A stretch of DNA of 64,000 nt, from positions 49,822 to 113,821 of the forward strand of contig JAEWFG010000008.1 in the NCBI GenBank assembly GCA_023388935.1, written 5' to 3'. The stretch is from Pseudomonadota bacterium (GTDB lineage: Bacteria; Pseudomonadota; Alphaproteobacteria; Rhizobiales; Xanthobacteraceae). Every line of letters starts with the position of its first letter. Within the stretch, counting starts at the first letter, position 1. Shown one piece after another: positions 51,210-58,476 of this stretch. A program made the position numbers and the translations under genes. The notes below the pieces were generated by a model. The model searched no databases. It had not been told where the DNA came from and was given only the letters and a program-made list of their open reading frames with translations.

Positions 51210-52964
51210 ATGAGTGCTGAGGAAGTGCGGCAACTTTCCAAGGCTTGGCGTCAATACAATAAAGCTTCGCGCGGTGCAGCGACGGATCTCGTGGTCGGAT
51301 TTGCAGCTTCTTTCACGATCGATCCTCTTGTTGCACTTACGGGCGGCCTCTTGCTCGAGGCAAACATTGGTAAGCCCCGCCTCATCAATGCCGACTATAA
51401 CCAGCTATTCCGAGTCTGTTTGGATCACTCTGGCTATTTTGGCGTAGTCCAGCCCGATATCATCGTGCTGATATGGCGCTTGGAAGATCTCGTCAGCGCG
51501 CCGGAATCAACGCAGGCGGCTGCAGCTTTTAATCAGCTGATTTCCGCGATTATCACCCTCCGCGCCAATTTCTCGGGAACTATCATACTGAGCCTCCCGC
51601 CGCGACCTCGGCCCTACGTCGAGGGGCTTGCAGGCTTCTCCCGGCCATCGCGTTGGCATTCGCTTTGGGTGCATGCGCTCGCCCAGCTGGCGGCAATCTG
51701 TGAGGAGCAGCGCAATGTCTTCACTATCGACATCGAAGCCGAGATCACCCGCATAGGTGTGGAGCGAAGTATCGATGATCGCAAGGATCTCCTGTACCGA
51801 CAGCCATATACGGACGACTTTTTTTGGGGTCTAAGCCGACAAGTTCTGAGGCTCGCTGTGGCCCGCAAAGCGGAACCAAAGAAGTGCATCGTCATCGATT
51901 GCGACAACACGCTTTGGGGCGGGATCATCGGTGAAGACGGCCTCTCCGGGATTGATCTATCCCATGATTTTCCGGGTAGGCCGTTCGTCGAATTTCAGCG
52001 GCAGCTCAAGGTTCTTCGAGACAGCGGGATTTTCATCGCTGTGTCCAGCAAGAACAATCCTGACGACGTGGAAACCGTTTTCAGGCAGCATGGCGGCATG
52101 GTTCTTTCATTCGATGACGTTTCCTGTTGGAAAGTCAATTGGCGACCCAAGTCGGAAAACATTGCTGAAATATCCCGCGAACTGAATATTGGACTGGATA
52201 GCATCGTATTTCTTGACGACAGCAGATTCGAAATTGGCGAGGTTCAAGCTCATCTGCCTGCGGTGGTGTGCATCCAGCTACCGGAAGATACAGAAAACCT
52301 TCCCGGCGTCCTGATCCAGAATCGCAATCTGTTCGATCGCCTCGACATCACTGAAGATGATCGGCGGCGCGTCGAGATGATGAAAGTCGAGCGGGAGCGA
52401 AGAAGCCTTCTTCAAAAGCTCACGACAGAGGACTTTTTGAAGACCTTGGATCTCAGGGTCACGATATCGGCGCTGTCAGCAACGGAACTGACGAGAACAA
52501 CGCAGCTGATCAACAAAACCAATCAGTTTAATGTGACAACCAAGCGATACAGCGCCGACGAGGTCGCGGCGATGATGTCGGATCAAAATACCGATATCTT
52601 CTTCGCTAACGTTTCGGACCGATTCGGGGCCTATGGATTGGTCGGCGTGGGTGTACTCAGGTACCAAAACGGCAAAGCTGTATTGGATAGCCTCCTGATG
52701 TCGTGCCGCGTACTCGGCCGAGGCGTGGAAGGCTCATTGATCGCACATGCTGTTTCCCTTGCCCGCAACAGATCGTGTCTGGAAATTGAGGCGCGATTCA
52801 TTCCGACAAGCAAAAATTCCATGGTCGCAAATCTGTTCGATCTGCATGGATTTTCTCTGATCGCAACGGACCCGACAGGGGGTCGCATCTATATGCGGCC
52901 GACAGACTCGCTTACCCTGCCGGACCACCTTGTCGTGGTCAACAACCTAACCGCCGCTGGGTAG
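51210..52964 (+). CDS. FkbH-like HAD-IIIC family protein
   Basis: A 584-residue three-part protein. An SGNH-like N-terminal domain (about 25-210) precedes a HAD domain with nucleophile motif D230-C-D232-N-T in CIVIDCDNTLWGG, SSKNNP and FLDDSRFEIGEV (about 225-370). A GNAT-like C-terminal domain (about 410-575) has TQLINKTNQFNVTTKRY, typical of FkbH. Known FkbH enzymes dephosphorylate 1,3-bisphosphoglycerate and load glyceryl onto an ACP, which fits the ACP gene just upstream. G/C is low relative to the flanks. Confidence 0.9.
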   Translation: MSAEEVRQLSKAWRQYNKASRGAATDLVVGFAASFTIDPLVALTGGLLLEANIGKPRLINADYNQLFRVCLDHSGYFGVVQPDIIVLIWRLEDLVSAPESTQAAAAFNQLISAIITLRANFSGTIILSLPPRPRPYVEGLAGFSRPSRWHSLWVHALAQLAAICEEQRNVFTIDIEAEITRIGVERSIDDRKDLLYRQPYTDDFFWGLSRQVLRLAVARKAEPKKCIVIDCDNTLWGGIIGEDGLSGIDLSHDFPGRPFVEFQRQLKVLRDSGIFIAVSSKNNPDDVETVFRQHGGMVLSFDDVSCWKVNWRPKSENIAEISRELNIGLDSIVFLDDSRFEIGEVQAHLPAVVCIQLPEDTENLPGVLIQNRNLFDRLDITEDDRRRVEMMKVERERRSLLQKLTTEDFLKTLDLRVTISALSATELTRTTQLINKTNQFNVTTKRYSADEVAAMMSDQNTDIFFANVSDRFGAYGLVGVGVLRYQNGKAVLDSLLMSCRVLGRGVEGSLIAHAVSLARNRSCLEIEARFIPTSKNSMVANLFDLHGFSLIATDPTGGRIYMRPTDSLTLPDHLVVVNNLTAAG

Positions 52965-52966
52965 TG

Positions 52967-53440
52967 ATGGACAAATTCGCTCCCTTGCTCCACGACAAGG
53001 TCTTTCACTGGGGGTATGTTGTACACAACATGGATCGCGCCGTTAAAACTTGGACGCGCATCGGATCCAGGATGGTCGTCCCTCCAGCGATCGACCAGAT
53101 TCAGCGCGTCTGCTGCGCGCTGCTACTGTTCGAGTCGGCCGTCCTCATTGAGCTTGTTGCGCCAATTGACGAGGACTCTCCCATCAAGAAACGACTAGCT
53201 CGCGGGGGCGGCCTCGATCATGTGTGCTTTTTTGCGGACGATGTAGCTATTGAGCTGTCTGCCTTGAACGATAGAGGGGCTGTGACGGTGGTCCCGCCGT
53301 GCTACGGCGAGGTTTTCGACCGAGAGCTTGCCTTCGCAATGACGCGAGGTGGCCTGTTGGTCGAAGTAATGAGTCGGAAGGTTAGCGGCCGGCTCCCGAA
53401 AGATCCGCTCAGCCAACTTTCGTTTGCCAAGTTTGCATGA
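52967..53440 (+). CDS. VOC-family (glyoxalase/methylmalonyl-CoA epimerase-like) protein
   Basis: A 157-residue vicinal-oxygen-chelate protein with metal ligands visible as H14 in FHWGYVV, Glu in LIELVAP, His in GLDHVCFF and Glu in LLVEVMS, in the order of glyoxalase_4/methylmalonyl-CoA epimerases. The ATG is 2 bases after the FkbH stop, and a GTG overlaps that stop. It may epimerise or process the acyl group on the ACP; that is inference from position. Confidence 0.82.
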   Translation: MDKFAPLLHDKVFHWGYVVHNMDRAVKTWTRIGSRMVVPPAIDQIQRVCCALLLFESAVLIELVAPIDEDSPIKKRLARGGGLDHVCFFADDVAIELSALNDRGAVTVVPPCYGEVFDRELAFAMTRGGLLVEVMSRKVSGRLPKDPLSQLSFAKFA

Positions 53441-53443
53441 ACG

Positions 53444-53731
53444 ATGGCGCTTAGCGTCCCGCTTTACCTGTTATTCCTGCTGGCAGTGGTTGATTGCGCA
53501 AACCATCTGCCAGAACGATCCAAGCTTTCTTTTTTTGCTTTTCATTTTCGGCGCGTTCTATTTTGTTCTGGGCCCGCACTGGTATGTACTGGTCTGGGTA
53601 ACTTTCGTTGGATTTTTCGGCGGCCGGACCCTCGCGGAGCTTCCAGAGGGAAATGGCAGGTGGCGCGCTGATCGTTGCGATCATTCTTGTTCTAATACCT
53701 TTGGTTTTCTTTAAGTACGTCGTAAGCACTT
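53444..53731 (+). pseudogene. Broken N-terminal fragment of a polytopic membrane protein, probably MBOAT acyltransferase
   Basis: Three reading frames in succession give continuous membrane-protein sequence: VPLYLLFLLAVVDCANHLPE; then LFIFGAFYFVLGPHWYVLVW and FVGFFGGRTLAEL; then ALIVAIILVLIPLVFFKYVV. The pattern of helices with a basic loop and FFKY resembles the start of AlgI/DltB-type MBOAT proteins. The first shift is in a T7 run (about 53529), the second near 53650. The sequence is cut at 53732 by an IS3-type end. The start is 3 bases after the VOC stop, so it was the fourth gene of the cassette. Confidence 0.55.
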
Positions 53732-54297
53732 TGAACCGCCCCGGGTTCGCCGGAGGCTCCAACTCCTGAGAGGATGGAGCCATGATGAGCAAGACGACGA
53801 ACAAGTTTTCACCCGAGGTCCGGGCCCGCGCGGTACGGATGGTTCTGGATCACGCCGGCGAGCACCCTTCGCGCTGGGTGGCGGTGACATCGATTGCGGC
53901 CAAGATCGGCTGCACACCGCAGTCGCTTCATGACTGGGTCAAAAAAGCCGAGATCGACAGCGGGCAGCGGACTGGCGTTCCGACTGAGGTGGCCGAGAAG
54001 CTGAAGGCCCTGGAACGGGAGAACCGTGAGCTTCGGCAGGCCAACGAGATCGTGCGCAAGGCGAGCGCCCATTTTGCTATGGCGGAGCTCGACCGCACGT
54101 CAACCGCCAGTTCAAGGCGCCACGGCCGAACGTCCTTTGGCTCTCCGACTTCACCTATGTCGCAACCTGGACCGGCTTCGTCTACGTCGCCTTTGTCATC
54201 GACGCCTATGCACGACGGATCGTGGGCTGGCGGGCCTCGCGCACGGCGCATGCAGGCTTCGTGCTCAATGCGCTGGAGCAGGCAATCTGGGCTTAAG
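53732..54297 (+). mobile_element. Remnant of an IS3-family insertion sequence
   Basis: It begins with TGAACCGCCCCGGGTTCGCC, an IS3-type left end, then orfA from the ATG at 53782. The orfB part is only about 60 codons of the DDE core. The middle of the element (end of orfA, HTH_21 region) and the whole 3' end with its inverted repeat are missing. So this is an immobile relic left after insertion in the MBOAT-like gene. Confidence 0.8.
53782..54291 (+). pseudogene. IS3-family transposase, orfA joined to an orfB fragment with deletion
   Basis: OrfA (HTH_Tnp_1): FSPEVRARAVRMVLDHAGEH, IAAKIGCTPQSLHDWVKKAE and the leucine-zipper LKALERENRELRQANEIVRKAS are intact. After AMAELDR the sequence jumps directly, in another frame, to NRQFKAPRPNVLWLSDFTYV and FVIDAYARRIVGWRASRTAH of the orfB integrase core. 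About 100 codons between are deleted, and the last catalytic Glu region is gone. Confidence 0.85.
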
Positions 54298-54375
54298 GGC
54301 CGTTAGTTGGCAAAATATCTTGGGAGAATCACTTTTATGTTTTAAGGAATCCGTCTCCCAATAGTGGCCCAAACC

Positions 54376-55248
54376 ATGTCTTCCCGAAATAACTGCCTAA
54401 TATGTGATGCGGAAACCGCCTACTACTTCTCCAAGACTTATCCGGCGGATGCCCTGGGTAATTTTTTTAAAGAAGAGTGGAAGGTCGATTACTGGAAATG
54501 CGGCCACTGCGGGTTCACCACTTCCAAAACGCATCAGGAATTGTCGCCCGAAGTTTGGGGAAAACTGAATTCGGCTTTCCACCACTCCCATGAGCAGCGA
54601 TCCGAAGCAGAGTACTCAAGCACCCTCATTCCATTGCCACACTTTCACCAACCGCCCTATTACCAACAGGCATTGGCGTTGAAAATTCTGTCCCGGAAGG
54701 GAATTATCGACCTTGATAGTGCGTTGGACTACGCAGCGGGATATGGGACGCTATCGAAGTTTCTTGCCAAGTACCTAGATACGAATATCAAGATATTTGA
54801 TCGTTACGTCACGGGCGACGGTGGCAATGCCCAATACGTTCCAGAAGATCAACTCGGAACGTACAAGGTTGTCATCAACAGCGCGATGTTTGAGCACGTC
54901 CTAGATCGGCAAGCACTCGATGAGATCAATTCATTCGTTGCCGATGATGGCGTGTTGATGCTGCACACGGTGATCTGCGAAAGAGTTCCACCGGACCCGG
55001 ACTGGTTCTATCTTGACCCCATAGTTCACACCGCTTTTCATACCAATAAGAGCATGGAAATCCTGATGCAGCAGTGGGGATACGCTGCTTCGCTTTATTC
55101 GCCACAGGCCAGAAGCTGGTTTCTATTCAAGGCAAACTATCCCAAACTTGCCCAAATAGAAAAGGCGGCCACTGAAACCAATATCGAATTGCGTGTAGGC
55201 TACTTCTCCTGGAAGCCCGGATTCGTGGATTACTGGAAGACGTTTTAA
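54376..55248 (+). CDS. Class I SAM methyltransferase with N-terminal zinc ribbon
   Basis: A 290-residue protein with CLIC and CGHC cysteine pairs at the N-terminus (zinc ribbon), then a methyltransferase core: SALDYAAGYGTLSKFLAKYL (SAM loop), IKIFDRYV and SAMFEHVLDRQALDEI. This layout is that of sugar C- or O-methyltransferases of deoxysugar pathways. The ATG at 54376 is chosen; a GTG at 54364 is possible. The promoter must lie in 54298-54375 or in the IS remnant. Last gene of the AT-richer island. Confidence 0.85.
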   Translation: MSSRNNCLICDAETAYYFSKTYPADALGNFFKEEWKVDYWKCGHCGFTTSKTHQELSPEVWGKLNSAFHHSHEQRSEAEYSSTLIPLPHFHQPPYYQQALALKILSRKGIIDLDSALDYAAGYGTLSKFLAKYLDTNIKIFDRYVTGDGGNAQYVPEDQLGTYKVVINSAMFEHVLDRQALDEINSFVADDGVLMLHTVICERVPPDPDWFYLDPIVHTAFHTNKSMEILMQQWGYAASLYSPQARSWFLFKANYPKLAQIEKAATETNIELRVGYFSWKPGFVDYWKTF

Positions 55249-55426
55249 CGAAAAACGCCGCTGAAGCGGGGTTCAAACGGCGGAAACCCCACCGCGCAAA
55301 CGGTCCCAGAAAAAGTGCGCCGCGTGATTCGATCCATAGCTTCCGGTCGAACGCGCCCCTCAGCGAGATGTCGTATCTCTCGCTTCAGTCGATGATCCGC
55401 CAGGGCCATCCGCAGCGGTCTCGGCC

Positions 55427-57316
55427 TCAATCGATCATCTCGGCCCTGATGGCGGCGTGGCCTGGCTTGTCTTGGTCACGCCAGAACCAGACGGTGACGA
55501 CGCCGGAGCGGCCGCGGACCTGTGTGAGCAGGGGGCCTGACAGGTTGCCATCGGGAGCGCCCTGGAAGTCGGCCGCATCCAGCAGGGTATCGGTCAGCGC
55601 GAGCCGCGCATCGTTCTGGGCGGCGACTTCCATCAGCCGGCTCGCGACGTTGACGGTGTCGCCCGTCGCCGTAATGTGCTGGTGGCTTTCGCCGAGGCGG
55701 GAGGCGACGATCGGGCCGAAATGCGCGCCGATCTTGAAGCCGAGTTGACCGCCGATCGCGGGCGGGAGCGATGCGATCCAGCGTTCGACGCCGCGATGCA
55801 GGTCGATCGAACATTTCAGCGCGCGTGCCGCGTCATCGGGCATCGCGCCGGGCAGGCCGAACAGGATCATGGCGCCGTCGCCGAGAAAGCCGGTGATCAT
55901 GCCGCCACAATCGACCGCCGCCTGGTCGATCAGCGCGTGAAATGCCTTCAGGATTTCCTGGACCGCGTCCGGATCGGTCTGTTCGCTCAGCGCCGTAAAG
56001 CCGGAGAGGTCGATGAAGACGACGGCCGCATTCTGCCGGACCGGCTTCGACAGGAAATTGGGATCGCGCGCCAGCCACTCCTCCACGGCGGGTGCCTGGA
56101 ATTGCGCGAGCGATTTGCTCTTGGCAGCGAGATATTGCGCGTGGCGGCCTCCCGACCACAACTGCACGCCGGCAAAGACCGCAACCGGCGGCACTACGGC
56201 TGCGAGCGTGGTCGCCGCATTCAGCCAGACACCATGCGTGAACGCGAATAAATTGAGCCCGGCCCAGGCGATCATCACCACCGCCGCCACCACGAGGCCG
56301 AGCGCGCTGCGCCGCCAGGCGAGCAGGCCAACCAGCAGCACCGGCAGCAGGATCGCGGCAAGTGCGTCGGCGATGTGAACCTTGCGGTCGCGCACGATGC
56401 TGTCGCCGGCGACGAGATGGGTGATTGCGGTGGAGACCACCTCGACGCCGGGCATCAGGGAATCGAACGGTGTCGGATAGAAGTCGCCGCCGCCGGCGAC
56501 CGCGGCGCCGATCACGACGATCCGGTTCTCGATCGCCGCGCGATTGAGCGTGCCGTCGAAGATGCTCTGCGCGCTGACGGTGCGGATGGTCCGGCGCGGG
56601 CCGTAATAGGTGATCGGCAGCGCGAAGTCGGTGTCGGTCGGCACCGCGCGATCGCCGAGCATGAGATGGTCCGGCGCAATCGTCAGCGGCTTGTCGAGCG
56701 CACGGGTCGCAACCCGCAAGGGAAACGACAGCTCGACCTTGTCGCGCGTCCGAAACAGCATCGGCACCGAGAGCGGCGAACCGGACTGTCCCGTCGCGAC
56801 GTTGACGACGCCGACCTCGGCGTGGTCGGCGAACGCCGGCAACGGCAGCAGGAAGCGCTCGGCCTGGGGCAGGACGGCGAGGGGGCCCTGGCTGCTCGGC
56901 GCCACGGCCTCCCTGGCGGATGGGAAGATCGCCGCGGCGGCGAGGATCATGGGACCGCTGGCGAGCGTGTTCGCGAGCGTAGCGTCTCCGATCGCAGCGC
57001 TGTGGTCGACCAGCAAGAGGTCGATCGCGATGACCTTCGGCTTGAACTGCACGATGGCGTCGACGACACGGGCGAGATCGGCGCGCGGCAGCGGATAGCT
57101 GCCGCCGCGCTTCACGACGGTATCGTCGATCGCGACGATGGTGACGAGATCGGGCGGAGACTGCACGCCGCGCACCTGGGTCCGCAGGTCGGTCAGCGTT
57201 GCTTCGAGCCGGTCGAGAAAGCGCAGATGGCCGTTGGCGTGAGCGGCATAGATGCCCGCGCCCCACAGCGCGGCGAGGACGAGGGCGACCAGGATCTGAA
57301 CGCGTCGGCTACTCAT
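55427..57316 (-). CDS. CHASE2-domain adenylate/guanylate cyclase
   Basis: A 629-residue protein. An N-terminal helix (about 5-25) and an extracytoplasmic CHASE2 sensor (about 35-300, with VTIVAIDDTVVKRGGSYPLPRADLA) precede three membrane helices (about 310-385). A class III cyclase domain (about 425-600) has VVFIDLSGFTALSEQ, GDGAMILFGLPG, GFKIGAHFGPIVASRLG and DTVNVASRLME. The ATG at 57316 is chosen without a strong ribosome-binding site. It follows a FecR-domain gene, a common partner of CHASE2 cyclases, across a 14-bp tandem array. Confidence 0.9.
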   Translation of the reverse strand: MSSRRVQILVALVLAALWGAGIYAAHANGHLRFLDRLEATLTDLRTQVRGVQSPPDLVTIVAIDDTVVKRGGSYPLPRADLARVVDAIVQFKPKVIAIDLLLVDHSAAIGDATLANTLASGPMILAAAAIFPSAREAVAPSSQGPLAVLPQAERFLLPLPAFADHAEVGVVNVATGQSGSPLSVPMLFRTRDKVELSFPLRVATRALDKPLTIAPDHLMLGDRAVPTDTDFALPITYYGPRRTIRTVSAQSIFDGTLNRAAIENRIVVIGAAVAGGGDFYPTPFDSLMPGVEVVSTAITHLVAGDSIVRDRKVHIADALAAILLPVLLVGLLAWRRSALGLVVAAVVMIAWAGLNLFAFTHGVWLNAATTLAAVVPPVAVFAGVQLWSGGRHAQYLAAKSKSLAQFQAPAVEEWLARDPNFLSKPVRQNAAVVFIDLSGFTALSEQTDPDAVQEILKAFHALIDQAAVDCGGMITGFLGDGAMILFGLPGAMPDDAARALKCSIDLHRGVERWIASLPPAIGGQLGFKIGAHFGPIVASRLGESHQHITATGDTVNVASRLMEVAAQNDARLALTDTLLDAADFQGAPDGNLSGPLLTQVRGRSGVVTVWFWRDQDKPGHAAIRAEMID

Positions 57317-57340
57317 GCGGTCGTTCTGCAATCTTGTCTA

Positions 57341-57410
57341 TTGTTCAAATCGCGTTGAGCAAGTCTGATTGTCCAAATCTCGTTGTTCAAATCTCGTTGT
57401 CCAAATCTCA
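57341..57410. repeat. Five tandem copies of a 14-bp unit
   Basis: Five consecutive units start at 57341, 57355, 57369, 57383 and 57397, with consensus TTGTYCAAATCTCG; units 1, 3, 4 and 5 differ by 1-3 bases and unit 2 (TTGAGCAAGTCTGA) is diverged. A sixth TTG begins at 57411. The array runs from the FecR stop codon to 25 bases before the cyclase start. The unit length is not a multiple of 3, and the array is not coding. Confidence 0.9.
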
Positions 57411-57929
57411 TTGACCCAGTCTTGCCATCAGCGCATCGACGCGCGGCTGGCCCCATGTCTTGACGGTCAACGGGCCGGTTGCCTCGACGTCGACGCCTTC
57501 GCCGGGGCCTAAAACGACAGCGCGTCCGCGCGCCCTGCGCGTCACGCCGACACGGCCGTCGGCGACGAAGACCGAAGTCTTTGCGTCGGCGACATCGACC
57601 GCCCATCTGGTCCCGCGCACCGCGGCGATCGCCTGAGGCGTCAGCACCTTGAAAGGATTGCCGCCGCGCTTTTTGGGCACCTCGACCAGCAGCGCCTTGC
57701 TGCTCAACTCCACGGAGTCAATATGTCCGTCGCGGTTGGCGTCCTTAAGTTCAAATCTGGCGCCACTTTCGGCAACGATCGTGATGCCGTTGTCGCAACG
57801 CCAGGTCTGGGTGCCCGCGGCGGACGGCGATGACGTGCAGCCCGCATTGGCAGGCTCCGCGGCCGCGTATCCCATCAACAACAACGACCACGCCAGACCG
57901 ATGAATCCGGCGCGCGCGATCGCTCTCAT
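57408..57929 (-). CDS. Secreted FecR-domain protein
   Basis: A 173-residue exported protein: signal peptide (AGFIGLAWSLLLMGYAAAEP), then an EF-hand-like stretch DANRDGHIDSVEL, then a FecR-type beta region with TPQAIAAVRGTRWAVDVADAKTSVFVADGRVGV. GGAGG 5 bases upstream fixes the ATG at 57929. It lies upstream of the CHASE2 cyclase, whose sensor is also extracytoplasmic, so it may present the signal to that cyclase. This is inference from position. Confidence 0.85.
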   Translation of the reverse strand: MRAIARAGFIGLAWSLLLMGYAAAEPANAGCTSSPSAAGTQTWRCDNGITIVAESGARFELKDANRDGHIDSVELSSKALLVEVPKKRGGNPFKVLTPQAIAAVRGTRWAVDVADAKTSVFVADGRVGVTRRARGRAVVLGPGEGVDVEATGPLTVKTWGQPRVDALMARLGQ

Positions 57930-57971
57930 GCCAGCCTCCGTTTGCGTGCTCGGCACATTTCAAGGCGGTGT

Positions 57972-57989
57972 TGATACGGTACCGTATCA
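57972..57989. promoter_or_regulatory. Perfect 18-bp palindrome upstream of the FecR gene
   Basis: TGATACGGTACCGTATCA is its own reverse complement and is centred 51 bases upstream of the FecR ATG, a suitable place for a dimeric regulator (TetR/GntR size) of the FecR-cyclase operon. No such regulator gene is adjacent. Confidence 0.5.
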
Positions 57990-58083
57990 TACGGAGAAGC
58001 TGCGGAAAAGTGCCCGGGTGGGAGCTATTTCCTCGGCGCGGCATTTTCCAGAACCGGCGTGATCAACTTTCAATCACGGGGCC

Positions 58084-58245
58084 GTGCCGCGTGAGCGCTC
58101 GTCTGATGTGCGTGAGTTGTTGCCGCAGGTCAGCCGGCTCCGGCGCATCGCTTCGCTGCTATGGTCGGGCGGCATTGAAGGCCACGAAAACGACTTGGTT
58201 GATGCCTTTAGAGATGCGGCCGGAGAGATCTGCTGTCCGCACTGA
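58084..58245 (+). CDS. Possible 53-residue small protein
   Basis: A GTG-initiated frame with a plausible helical sequence (DVRELLPQVSRLRRIASLLW, then HENDLVDAFRDAAGEICCPH) and fair but not strong G/C third-position bias. There is only a weak GGGG motif upstream. It sits in the gap between the FecR and DUF2778 genes. Function unknown; it may be a relic. Confidence 0.3.
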   Translation: MPRERSSDVRELLPQVSRLRRIASLLWSGGIEGHENDLVDAFRDAAGEICCPH

Positions 58246-58351
58246 TCCGGCCGAGAATTATAGTTAACAGCTTCTACTAAGTGCGTAGTTCTGCGGGCTT
58301 TTTTTCTCGAAATGGGACAGCGTTAACGAGTTGCCTCACATCTGCCTGAAC

Positions 58352-58367
58352 TTAATCTGCATTTAAC
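58352..58367 (+). promoter_or_regulatory. CtrA box TTAA-N7-TTAAC
   Basis: TTAATCTGCATTTAAC matches the full consensus of the alphaproteobacterial cell-cycle regulator CtrA, 110 bases upstream of the chosen DUF2778 start (38 bases upstream of the alternative ATG at 58405). Confidence 0.6.
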
Positions 58368-58476
58368 TAAAAGTCGCCTTAATGACGCTCCGACCCTCTG
58401 CGAGATGCTGGTCTGGGATCGTGACCAGCGGCGCTTCGAAGGGGGACTGAGTGACACCGTCCTGGACGCAAGGCGA

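Noticed and set aside
50961..53440. ACP-FkbH genes as part of a polyketide or NRPS cluster
   Set aside because: No ketosynthase, acyltransferase or adenylation domain is present within the window; all neighbours are glycan genes.
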